NCBI RefSeq assembly: GCF_019753045.1
Contig: NZ_JAIELN010000012.1
Location: 217,716 to 281,715, forward strand
Length of the DNA stretch: 64,000 nucleotides
Direction: 5' to 3'
Source of the DNA: Hyphomicrobium sp.
GTDB taxonomy: Bacteria > Pseudomonadota > Alphaproteobacteria > Rhizobiales > Hyphomicrobiaceae
The translations under genes were made by a program, and so were the position numbers. The notes beneath the pieces were generated by a model. The model had not been told where the DNA came from. It ran no database searches and saw only the letters and a list, made by a program, of their open reading frames with translations. This document shows, in pieces, positions 52,639-60,996 of this stretch (the first letter of the stretch is position 1; each line of letters starts with the position of its first letter).

Positions 52639-53388
52639 ATGTTTTGCCGTTTTCGGGGCATAGGAGTACTGAAGTTGAACTTTTATCTGCGGTTTATTGT
52701 CATGCGTAATATGAACATTGCGAATTGTTCAGGCGTTGCTCTGGTCGCCGCAGCTTGCTTACTCGGTTTCGCAATGCGCCCGACTGCGGCCGCGGCCGAT
52801 CCCAAAGAAGTGGGCGTCTGGTACGACGACACCGGCAAGGGTGCGGTCAAGATCGAGATCTGCACTCCGACAACGCTTTGCGGAAAGATCTATTGGCTTC
52901 AAGAGCCGATGGCCGCCGACGGCCAACCGAAGATCGACAGATATAATCCCGATGCTTCGCAGCGTACGCGTCCGATTTGCGGCTTGCCGGTTTTGGGCGA
53001 TCTCTCGCAACTGTCGGGCGGCGGTTTCGACAACGGCTGGGTTTATGATCCGAAGGAAGGCAAATCCTACGATGTCGCCTTGGATCTCGTCGACGCCGAC
53101 ACTCTCAAAGTGACCGGCTACAAGGGAATGCGTTTTCTAGGCAAATCGTTCATCTGGACGCGAGCGCCAGCGGACTTGCCGTCATGTGCTCCCGATGCCG
53201 CAGCCGCGCCGACCCAAGTGAAGCCGGGCGATGCGAAAAAGCAGGCGGCAGGCACTGCGAAAAAGACGACGAAGTCCGCGTCAGACGCCTCCAAACTTGG
53301 AGGCGCCAACGTCGCGACTGCGCCACAGAAGAAAAAGGCTGCCGTAAAAGAGGCGGCTACTCAGCCGCCCCCAGCTGCTTCGAATTAG
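52639..53388 (+). CDS. DUF2147 domain secreted protein
   Basis: GVWYDDTGKGAVKIEICTPTTLCGKIYWLQEP; LPVLGDLSQLSGGGFDNGWVYDPKEGKSYDVALDLVDADTLKVTGYKGMRFLGKSFIWTR; Lys/Ala-rich tail. Confidence 0.9.
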   Translation: MFCRFRGIGVLKLNFYLRFIVMRNMNIANCSGVALVAAACLLGFAMRPTAAAADPKEVGVWYDDTGKGAVKIEICTPTTLCGKIYWLQEPMAADGQPKIDRYNPDASQRTRPICGLPVLGDLSQLSGGGFDNGWVYDPKEGKSYDVALDLVDADTLKVTGYKGMRFLGKSFIWTRAPADLPSCAPDAAAAPTQVKPGDAKKQAAGTAKKTTKSASDASKLGGANVATAPQKKKAAVKEAATQPPPAASN

Positions 53389-54247
53389 TCGAAGCCGGTT
53401 TCTGAACCACGACCTTGTCGGCCTGGCGGGCCAACAGGCGGTCAACGAATTCGGTTGTCCGGTCAACGACATAGCCGCGTTGACGGTCAAGCGTAACCAA
53501 GTGGTAGCTGTCGTCGAGAACTGAAACTTCAACCATGCCGCCGAGCTGGCGCTGGAGTGCCATCGTATTCTTGATGTCGCTCTGGTCGTCGTGGCGCGGA
53601 TGGAAGATCAGCGTGTGCAGCTTCACGAGCGGCAGCATCGGCCGGACGTTGCGCACGAGGCAGAAGAATTCGTAGACGGTGCCGCCACCACGCTCGGTGA
53701 TGTCAGCCGGCATGTTATCGCTGCCGCGCATCGAATCGAGAGCGAAGTTGCGTACGCGCTCATCCTTGATGCCGTAGGGCGCCGGTGTGCGGAATTTGAA
53801 AAGGCGCGCGGTCCACTTGTCGGTGACGAGGTGGAAAAGCTTGATGGCCTTCGGGATCGCCCAGCCATTAACAGCAAGCGTCGGCGCATAAAGCATCACG
53901 CCGCAGGCTTGGTCTTGACGGTAGGCTGCAAGCCGCAGAGCCAAGATAGAACCAGCCGAAGCGCCGCCGATAATGACGTTGTCACATACGCTGCGCAAAT
54001 GATCGAACGCGTCCGAGACCGACCTATACCAGTCCTGCCACGTCGAAAGGCCGGAGACGTCGGTACCAAACGTCAGTCCAGGAACGACCGGACAATAAAC
54101 TGTCATTCCCTTGCGGGAGAGCGCATGCGCAACGGCCTTCATCTCAAGCGGCGAACCGCCGAGAGAATGGATCAACAAAACCCCCGACTTCCCACCGGGA
54201 ATGTAAACGCTTCCGCGAGGAGGCTGAAATTTTTCTTGGTTTTTCAT
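53357..54247 (-). CDS. Alpha/beta hydrolase (esterase/lipase-like)
   Basis: GVLLIHSLGGSPLEMKAVAHALSRKGMTVYCPVVPGLTFG; NVIIGGASAGSILALRLA (GxSxG: GGASAG); VLDDSYHLVTLD. Confidence 0.85.
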   Translation of the reverse strand: MKNQEKFQPPRGSVYIPGGKSGVLLIHSLGGSPLEMKAVAHALSRKGMTVYCPVVPGLTFGTDVSGLSTWQDWYRSVSDAFDHLRSVCDNVIIGGASAGSILALRLAAYRQDQACGVMLYAPTLAVNGWAIPKAIKLFHLVTDKWTARLFKFRTPAPYGIKDERVRNFALDSMRGSDNMPADITERGGGTVYEFFCLVRNVRPMLPLVKLHTLIFHPRHDDQSDIKNTMALQRQLGGMVEVSVLDDSYHLVTLDRQRGYVVDRTTEFVDRLLARQADKVVVQKPASTNSKQLGAAE

Positions 54248-54540
54248 TACCTACGTTGAACTCGTTATTACCCTGTGGAACGCTAATTACGACGCAGCAG
54301 CTTCAGATGCCAACGCAACTTTGTCGCGTCGCCGCAGATTTGAGCTTTTTTGCATATACCCGCAGTTGAGATTTGGTTTGTGAAGGTATTACGAAGTTGC
54401 TGAAAACACCATAGGTTTTGGCGTCAGGTTACTGACGATTGGTTAAGGTGGACTTCATGCCGCGCCGCCGTTTGCCGCCAGCCGTTGCTGCATTGCAGCA
54501 TGCAAACGCGCCTTTTTGACAGAGACTATGATTCATTTCA

Positions 54541-54566
54541 CTTCCTCGGGTCACTTCCTCGGGTCA
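54541..54566. repeat. Perfect 13-bp tandem duplication (cttcctcgggtca x2)
   Basis: Read directly from the sequence in the intergenic region upstream of the 604-aa protein. Confidence 0.9.
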
Positions 54567-54751
54567 GAGGCCCGTCCTAGATCGCGTCATTGGCGCGAAA
54601 ATATGAAATAGGGTCCGCGCGGCACGATTATCGACCAACCCAAAGCTTCTAGACACTGTTCCCGTGGAAACGATGCTTTATACTTAAACTGGCGTTACCG
54701 GCCGCGTCCCGCGGAAGCCCACCGGTAGGATCTGCCGGGGACTGAGTTGAA

Positions 54752-56566
54752 GTGACTGTTTCCTTGCGCCTGCCCGTTTCGCTGCTGACAGCCACGGCTT
54801 TGGTGTTGTGTCAGCTGCCTCTGCCGACCGCCGTTGCAGACCCGATCAGCCGTGCGGACTATGAAGCCTGTCAGGCCAAGGACGACGGGGCTTTAAAGGC
54901 CGCCGTCATCGCCATTGCGACAGACGCCATCTCGAACGGCACAAAATCCATCGACTACAATGCGTTGGTCGCGGATCAATGGCGGCAGAGGAACCTCGAC
55001 CAGATCATCGACAGCCGCGTCGATATCGCGGTGGCGGAGATAACGAACGAGACGAGCTGGTCCGACCGGCTCCAGTCCCTCGCCAATAGTGAAAAGTCCC
55101 AGCAGCTCGCCACGATGGTCGCCGAGCGCGTGTACCGTTCGGATGCCGTCAAGGCCGGCATCGAGGATTTGGCGTCCGGTGTCGCCGCGGAAGTCGGCAA
55201 GTCCATCGAATTCGCCAGCTCGGACGCAACCGGCCCGCTGCTCGATTGCCTCAAAGCCTTTGTCGGTCCGCGCTACGGGAGTGCCGTCGCCGACGCTCTT
55301 GCCAGCGACGCCAGCAAAGGTGTCGTGGTCGATCCGAACAAAGGATCGGGCGGCGTCGGGGCAGGTTCGGTGCTGAAGGAGACGAGTGGCGGACTTGCTG
55401 GAGCGACGATCCTGATCGTACGCCGGCAGCTCGCAAATCTCGCCCAGCGCGTTGGGCAGCGCATCGTCGGCAGCGTTCTTTCGCGGCTCGTGTCGGTCGT
55501 GGCGGGCGGCGTCGGCCTGGTCCTGATCGCGAAAGACCTCTGGGACTTCCGCAACGGCGTGTTGCCGATCATCGCGACCGAAATGAAAGCTCCGGCGACG
55601 AAAGACAAGGTGCGCGAAGAACTCGCCAATACTCTCAAAGAGCAGATGAACGAACACGTGGCGGCGATCGCGAACGCGGCAGCCGAAAACGTCATCGACG
55701 TTTGGCAGACGTTCCGGCGGGCGCACGCGCTCGTGCTCCGGATCGCGGACGAGAATGGTGAATTCCGGAAATTCCTCGACGGCGTGAAGCCCGACGCCTT
55801 GCCGCGGCTCGATGAAGTGGTTTCGATCCTCGTCGCTTCGGAAGGCGAGCCGTCGATCCTGCAGCGCCTTCAGGACGGTTCGCTCAACAACGCCGTACAC
55901 CTGATGCCCGACAAGGGCCTCGATATCGCGCGCGACTTGAAATCGGTCGGGGCCGGCCTCGACTGGACGGCGCTCGCGGGCGATCGCCTTGGGAGCGTAA
56001 CCGAATACGAGTTGCATAAGCGAATGTCGCCGAAAGACCTCACCCGGGCTTCGCTCGACCGCATACTCGCCCTCAACGACCGGATAGCGATTATCAGGAT
56101 CGCGAGTGTGCCTCCGGAGGCGCGAGAGATGCTGTTCACGCTCAACTCGAGCGATCTGGACAGCCTGCTCAGGTCACTTTCGGAAGACGAGCTTCGGGCG
56201 CTGGCGGGTTACCTCTCAGGATTGAAGCCAGGCCCGCGGGAGAAGGTTTTGCGGGCCGTCTCGGCTGACCCCGCCAAAATGCAAATCCTCGCCTCGCGTC
56301 ATGTTCGCGAACGCATTTTAGCAAGCAGCGATCAGGGCGCCGCGGCCGACATGATGCTCGCGTCGTCGTCGGGCTATTCCACCAAGGTGCTGGGGGATGA
56401 TCTGAAGCTCGTCTGGGATGGCCGTGTCGAGCCGCTTTTGCTCTGGGATAAGCATCCGCAAGCTGTGGCGGGCGCCGGCATCGCCGGCCTGATCCTGCTC
56501 GCCTGGTTCGCCCGGCTGTTCCGTCCGAGGCGGATGCCGGGTGGTGCATCGGCTGGCCGCACCTAG
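54752..56566 (+). CDS. Uncharacterised exported/membrane-anchored protein
   Basis: 604 aa, GTG start; signal peptide MTVSLRLPVSLLTATALVLCQLPLPTAVADP; helical body; C-terminal TM AVAGAGIAGLILLAWFARLF followed by basic RPRR. Confidence 0.75.
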   Translation: MTVSLRLPVSLLTATALVLCQLPLPTAVADPISRADYEACQAKDDGALKAAVIAIATDAISNGTKSIDYNALVADQWRQRNLDQIIDSRVDIAVAEITNETSWSDRLQSLANSEKSQQLATMVAERVYRSDAVKAGIEDLASGVAAEVGKSIEFASSDATGPLLDCLKAFVGPRYGSAVADALASDASKGVVVDPNKGSGGVGAGSVLKETSGGLAGATILIVRRQLANLAQRVGQRIVGSVLSRLVSVVAGGVGLVLIAKDLWDFRNGVLPIIATEMKAPATKDKVREELANTLKEQMNEHVAAIANAAAENVIDVWQTFRRAHALVLRIADENGEFRKFLDGVKPDALPRLDEVVSILVASEGEPSILQRLQDGSLNNAVHLMPDKGLDIARDLKSVGAGLDWTALAGDRLGSVTEYELHKRMSPKDLTRASLDRILALNDRIAIIRIASVPPEAREMLFTLNSSDLDSLLRSLSEDELRALAGYLSGLKPGPREKVLRAVSADPAKMQILASRHVRERILASSDQGAAADMMLASSSGYSTKVLGDDLKLVWDGRVEPLLLWDKHPQAVAGAGIAGLILLAWFARLFRPRRMPGGASAGRT

Positions 56567-56725
56567 GCAAATCGGCACCGCTCGAAGCTTTCCACATGCA
56601 ATCGCCGGCGGCCGGTCTCAAGGCGGTGCGACGCCTGCTATAAAGATTCGCGATTGTGAACCCATGAGACCAAGGGGAGCAGACACATGCGCGTTCGATT
56701 TAGAGCCGAGGAGGGAGTGCACGAC

Positions 56726-56902
56726 ATGGGATTGAAGGCGCCGGGTATTGTAACTTTTATGCTTTCAGTGATCCTGACGGTGATCGTTTTGATGTCGAAA
56801 TTCTTCGGTGCAGAGATCCCTTGGCTCACCGGAAACGAATCCTGGGCGATGCTCATGTCGTACGCGATCCTTATGCTCGGTTGCATGGTCCGAGGGATGT
56901 AA
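56726..56902 (+). CDS. Small two-TM membrane protein
   Basis: MGLKAPGIVTFMLSVILTVIVLMSKFFGAEIPWLTGNESWAMLMSYAILMLGCMVRGM. Confidence 0.6.
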   Translation: MGLKAPGIVTFMLSVILTVIVLMSKFFGAEIPWLTGNESWAMLMSYAILMLGCMVRGM

Positions 56903-57022
56903 GCGCACGCCGAATCCAATCGCCGTTCACTGAGGGTTTGTAGCAATTTTTCTTCTTTATGAGACCGTCCGTTCACGATGTGCGCAGGTGTCGCGCGGCA
57001 TCCGGCGGACTAGAGCGACGTC

Positions 57023-57268
57023 ATGCTGCTGAGTATCGGTCAAGGCATGACGAAAGAGATTCCTCAAGTCTTTGCACGGCGCGCGCGGCTTTCATCGAAA
57101 GCCATCTTGGCTGCTGTTGCATTGACGCTTGCGGCTCTCGCGGCGATCGCCGTTGCTTCTCATCACGAGACGAAGACTTCGTTGAAGACGGTCAGCCCCG
57201 TCTCGCAATGGCCCGTCGATAACGGAGCCGACAAAGGATCAGTCCTGGTGCCTGTGGTCGCCCGATAG
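57023..57268 (+). CDS. Small single-TM hypothetical protein
   Basis: KAILAAVALTLAALAAIAVASHHE; 81 aa; 3' overlap with convergent pabBC. Confidence 0.4.
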   Translation: MLLSIGQGMTKEIPQVFARRARLSSKAILAAVALTLAALAAIAVASHHETKTSLKTVSPVSQWPVDNGADKGSVLVPVVAR

Positions 57269-59143
57269 GGGAGGCACAAGAGGCTCGGCGCGAACAAGGC
57301 CGCGCACCGAGTTTCCGAGGTAGATCGCGCGTGCCGAGTTGATATCCTCAATCCTCAGCGGGGCCTCGACAGCCCTCCCCTCATCGATAAGCGCAGCCCG
57401 AAGCGTTCCGGGCAAAAGGCCTGCGGCGAGCCGTGGCGTTACGAGCTTGCCATCCCTTTCGATGAAGATCGTGGTGCGGCTTCCTTCCGTGAGTTCGCCG
57501 TTCTCGTTGAGGTAGATCACTTCGTCGGCGCCGAGTGTATCGGAATAGTGTTTCCATTCCCGGTCATAAAGCTCTCGACGCGTTGTCTTGTGGTAGAGAA
57601 ACAAGTCGCCACTATTCAAGCGCGTGTCGGAGATGACGTAGCGCATGACGGCGTCGGCGGCGGTTTCCGGCTGCGGAGTTGCGGTTGCCGACACTGCCCC
57701 ATCCTCATCGAGAAGGAGCCTTACGCGCAGCCGGTTATCGGGCTGTTCAGCGATCGCCGCATCGATTGCGTCGCGCACTTTCGTCGCGTCATAGGCAAAT
57801 CCGAAATAAGCCGCCGATGCGGCCAGCCGTGCGAGGTGATAGCCCCTTAGCCACACGCCGTCGCCCGGCACGTAGACCATCGTTTCGATCAGCTCGAAGC
57901 GGCGAACGGGGTCAGTCAGAAACTTCATCTTGAGCAGGCACTCGGCATATTCTTTCGGGCCATCGGAATCGGCGACGACGCCCGAGCCGATGCCCATTTC
58001 ACCAGCGCCCTTACGATCGATCACAGCGGTCCGGATCGCGACGTTGAATTGCGCCGAACCGTCCGGCGAGAAATTTCCAATGGCGCCGCAATAGACGCCG
58101 CGAGCTTCGGTTTCGAGTTCGCGGATCAGCTCCATCGCCCTGATCTTCGGAGCGCCGGTGATGGAACCCGGCGGAAAGATAGCCTTCAGAATGTCGGTAA
58201 TGCCGACGCCGTCCTTCAGATGTGCGCGAACGCCCGATGTCATCTGATGAAGGGTCTTGAATGTCTCGATTGTGAAGAGATCCGTCACGCTTACGGAGCC
58301 GAGGTCGGCGATGCGGCCCAAGTCGTTGCGCATCAAATCGACGATCATCAAATTTTCGGCGCGGTTTTTGACGTCGGTCGAAAGTCCCTGTCGCACTTCC
58401 GCCTCGCCTTCAGGCGTGCCGGCACGCGGCGCGGTTCCCTTCATCGGCCGAGTTTCGATGACGCGATCATGGAGATCGATGAAGAGCTCCGGCGACGCGG
58501 AGAGGATCGTGACGTCGCCCGTATCGACGAGGCCCGCATAAGCGACGCGCTGTTTCAGGCGCAGGTCGCGGTAGAGGGCGAGCGGCGAGCCTTCGAGATT
58601 GAACTTCGCTTTGAACGTGAGGTTGAGCTGGTAGATGTCGCCACTTCGGATATTCTTTTGAACTTCATCGAAGCGCTTCAAATACGAGACGCTATCCCAG
58701 CTATGAGCCAGCTCGCCCAGCGTCGGATTGCCGATTGCCTCTTGCGTCAGCCATCCCTGGACCTCGGCGCCCGTCATTTCTCGGGGCGCGGTGTATAGGC
58801 CGAACCAAAGGAGGGGCACCTTGCGCCGGGCCGGCAAAAGATGCGTCAACCTCGGTTCAAGCAGGTATCCAAGCTCATAAGAGAAAAACCCGGCCGCGTG
58901 CAGGCCTCGGGCAATGCCGGCCTGAAGGGCCGCCAGCGCCGCTTCGACGTCTTCTGGCGCGTCGGCACGAATGATTTCGACCGGCTTCTCGAAGAGCTTC
59001 GATACGGCGTCCAGGCTTGTGCTGTTGTCGAGCAGCACGAAGCCTTCGGCGAGGGTCGGCGTAGGTCTGGCCGATCCTTCAGAGCTCACATTGTACGGGG
59101 CCGAAGCGACGACCCCTGCGATTTTTGAGGAAGAGGAATTCAT
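57239..59143 (-). CDS. Fused aminodeoxychorismate synthase component I / 4-amino-4-deoxychorismate lyase (PabB-PabC)
   Basis: PabB motifs SGDIYQLNLTFKAKF, ETRPMKGTAPRAGTPEGEAE, FPPGSITGAPKIRAMELI; C-terminal PLP-lyase DEVIYLNENGELTEGSRTTIFIERDGKLVTPRLAAGLLPGTLR. Confidence 0.93.
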   Translation of the reverse strand: MNSSSSKIAGVVASAPYNVSSEGSARPTPTLAEGFVLLDNSTSLDAVSKLFEKPVEIIRADAPEDVEAALAALQAGIARGLHAAGFFSYELGYLLEPRLTHLLPARRKVPLLWFGLYTAPREMTGAEVQGWLTQEAIGNPTLGELAHSWDSVSYLKRFDEVQKNIRSGDIYQLNLTFKAKFNLEGSPLALYRDLRLKQRVAYAGLVDTGDVTILSASPELFIDLHDRVIETRPMKGTAPRAGTPEGEAEVRQGLSTDVKNRAENLMIVDLMRNDLGRIADLGSVSVTDLFTIETFKTLHQMTSGVRAHLKDGVGITDILKAIFPPGSITGAPKIRAMELIRELETEARGVYCGAIGNFSPDGSAQFNVAIRTAVIDRKGAGEMGIGSGVVADSDGPKEYAECLLKMKFLTDPVRRFELIETMVYVPGDGVWLRGYHLARLAASAAYFGFAYDATKVRDAIDAAIAEQPDNRLRVRLLLDEDGAVSATATPQPETAADAVMRYVISDTRLNSGDLFLYHKTTRRELYDREWKHYSDTLGADEVIYLNENGELTEGSRTTIFIERDGKLVTPRLAAGLLPGTLRAALIDEGRAVEAPLRIEDINSARAIYLGNSVRGLVRAEPLVPPLSGDHRHQD

Positions 59144-59254
59144 AGGGCGCTTCTAGCCCGGCCGCCGTGGGATTACCACACCGTCGTCACCGGCAAATCT
59201 GCGCGATTTCGCCGTCATGGCTTCCCCCTACTAGCCCCTTGGCTCAGCTAGCCC

Positions 59255-59350
59255 GACCTGCTCGACGACGCCGGTCGTGCGATTGACGGATGCGCCACCC
59301 GGCGACTGAACCGAAATGAAGAATGCGCCTGGGTCATCCTCGGGGATGAA
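59255..59350 (-). pseudogene. Relic fragment of an RND (AcrB-like) permease
   Basis: Minus strand encodes FIPEDDPGAFFISVQSPGGASVNRTTGVVEQV, which matches the AcrB-type F(I/L)P-E/D-D-G...GAS..RT..VV..V segment, bounded by stops with no start. Confidence 0.65.
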
Positions 59351-59511
59351 ATCCGGCGATGATGGCGATTGCGCTTAGAAAGGATATCCGGGCCAACCGC
59401 CGGTCTATCAATCCATAACCGGGCGCAACAACTCCGCGCACGGATCTCTATCCACGCACGCATGCGAGATGATCTCTCTCACTACGATCGTTGGATCTCG
59501 CCTCGTATGTG

Positions 59512-59727
59512 TCAACGACGTATGGGCGGCACGGGCCTTACAGGGCGAGACGGCGCCCGCCATACCGAATAGCCGTGCGCCAAAAGACCGATGCCCCAGC
59601 CGAGGAGCACCCAGTAGAACCAGATCGTTTGTGGGTTCATGAGATTTATGATTATGAGGATCACATTGACGATCACATAGGCCGTCAAGTGAATCCTGAA
59701 GCCTTGGTTCTGCAGCAGCCTGTTCAT
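59512..59727 (-). CDS. 2TM domain-containing small membrane protein
   Basis: MNRLLQNQGFRIHLTAYVIVNVILIIINLMNPQTIWFYWVLLGWGIGLLAHGYSVWRAPS. Confidence 0.75.
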   Translation of the reverse strand: MNRLLQNQGFRIHLTAYVIVNVILIIINLMNPQTIWFYWVLLGWGIGLLAHGYSVWRAPSRPVRPVPPIRR

Positions 59728-59907
59728 TTCGGTCTCCGACCGTTAAATTCAGTGCTGTGTTTATAGGTTTTTCTTAGCTCGCGCTCGAATTTCTATTCTT
59801 AATCGGCCGTTCGCCGTATCGGAACTGCTGCTTTCGTTAAAACGTTCAGTCACATGGAGCCCAATCTGCCACGCGTCGGCTGGGTGGTGGGCGCTTGGAG
59901 AACCTCA

Positions 59908-60114
59908 ATGAGTAACGAGAAGCCGAAGGCTCAAGTGGACAAAGAGCTGAATGAAGCTTTGAAGGAAACCTTCCCCGGTAGCGATCCGATTGCAGTCGAT
60001 CGCAAGGAGGACGAACCGGTGCGGCCCATCGATCGCAGACCGCCCCTTATCGATAAAGATCTCGTCGAAAAGCTGTCAGAAAAAGCAAAATCCGAACGAT
60101 CCAAATCGAAATAG
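59908..60114 (+). CDS. Small acidic/basic hypothetical protein with ETFPxSDP motif
   Basis: MSNEKPKAQVDKELNEALKETFPGSDPIAVDRKEDEPVRPIDRRPPLIDKDLVEKLSEKAKSERSKSK. Confidence 0.6.
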   Translation: MSNEKPKAQVDKELNEALKETFPGSDPIAVDRKEDEPVRPIDRRPPLIDKDLVEKLSEKAKSERSKSK

Positions 60115-60179
60115 CCCGAACTTCCACAATACCCGGATCGTCATCGGGCCGCCGCGTAGTCGTATCCGGGCTTTCGCTC

Positions 60180-60440
60180 TTAGGGGCCTGGGTTCGGCGA
60201 CGGAGCCGGGCGTGCCGGGCTCGCATTCGGGGTTGGAGGCGACGTAACGGGCGCGGTGACAGTAGACGCGCCAGTGTTCGTCGTGTTGACGGTCGGACTG
60301 ACGCGGCCGAAGAAATACCAGCTTATGAGCGCCAGCACGATCAAGAGTGCGACGATCCCAAGCGAAGAACTCGCCCTGGGGCGCGAAAGATCATCCACTT
60401 CCCGGCGCTGACCCGTTTGTGGATCGGTATAGAGAGCCAT
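60180..60440 (-). CDS. Small single-TM hypothetical protein with Pro/Thr-rich periplasmic tail
   Basis: MALYTDPQTGQRREVDDLSRPRASSSLGIVALLIVLALISWYFFGRVSPTVNTTNTG...; within ORF 60180..60764. Confidence 0.6.
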   Translation of the reverse strand: MALYTDPQTGQRREVDDLSRPRASSSLGIVALLIVLALISWYFFGRVSPTVNTTNTGASTVTAPVTSPPTPNASPARPAPSPNPGP

Positions 60441-60582
60441 TAGGGGGGTTCCTCTATCGATACTCTGGAAAAATAACAGGGCCCGTGAGAGGAAGGTTCC
60501 AGAGACGCGTTGAACAAAGCCCCGTTCCGTCAAATCGGTGATAAGGGCGCCGTCGCCTATCTGCTGGAATGGAAGACAATTT

Positions 60583-60996
60583 ATGACAATTCTGCAGGTT
60601 GGAGCTCTTCCCGTCCGCAAGTCGCGCGGCGGTTTCGAGATCCTTCTCATATCTTCCAGAGAAACGGGACGGTGGGTCATTCCGAAAGGTTGGCCATCGA
60701 AGCGGCTGAGCGATCCCGCCGCGGCTGCGCGCGAGGCCAAACAGGAGGCTGGCGTAACGGGCAAGATCTCCCGCGTCCCAGTCGGCAGCTATCGCTACCG
60801 GAAGAAAACGGGCGAAAACATTCGCGTCCTCACCGTCACCTGCTACGTCTTATGGGTGAAGAAAGAGATGAAGCGGTGGCGCGAGCAGGACCAGCGGACG
60901 CGCGTGTGGTTTTCGCAAGGGGATGCGGTCAAAAAGGTCCGGGAGCCGGGATTGAAGATCCTCATCGCGAGTCTTGAAGTCCGGCCAAAAAGCTAG
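60583..60996 (+). CDS. NUDIX hydrolase (DIPP-like)
   Basis: GALPVRKSRGGFEILLISSRETGRWVIPKGWPSKRLSDPAAAAREAKQEAGVTGKI; start MTILQVG inside ORF 60538..60996. Confidence 0.88.
   Translation: MTILQVGALPVRKSRGGFEILLISSRETGRWVIPKGWPSKRLSDPAAAAREAKQEAGVTGKISRVPVGSYRYRKKTGENIRVLTVTCYVLWVKKEMKRWREQDQRTRVWFSQGDAVKKVREPGLKILIASLEVRPKS

Noticed and set aside
54457-54612. Short ORF MPRRRLPPSRCCIAACKRAF... preceded by a good Shine-Dalgarno (AAGGTGGA)
   Set aside because: Composition looks random, it spans the palindrome and the 13-bp duplication, and no homology is recognisable; needs Ribo-seq.
59248-59463. 71-aa minus ORF MRAWIEIRARSCCARL...
   Set aside because: Out of frame with the RND relic signal in the same region; not itself a plausible protein.
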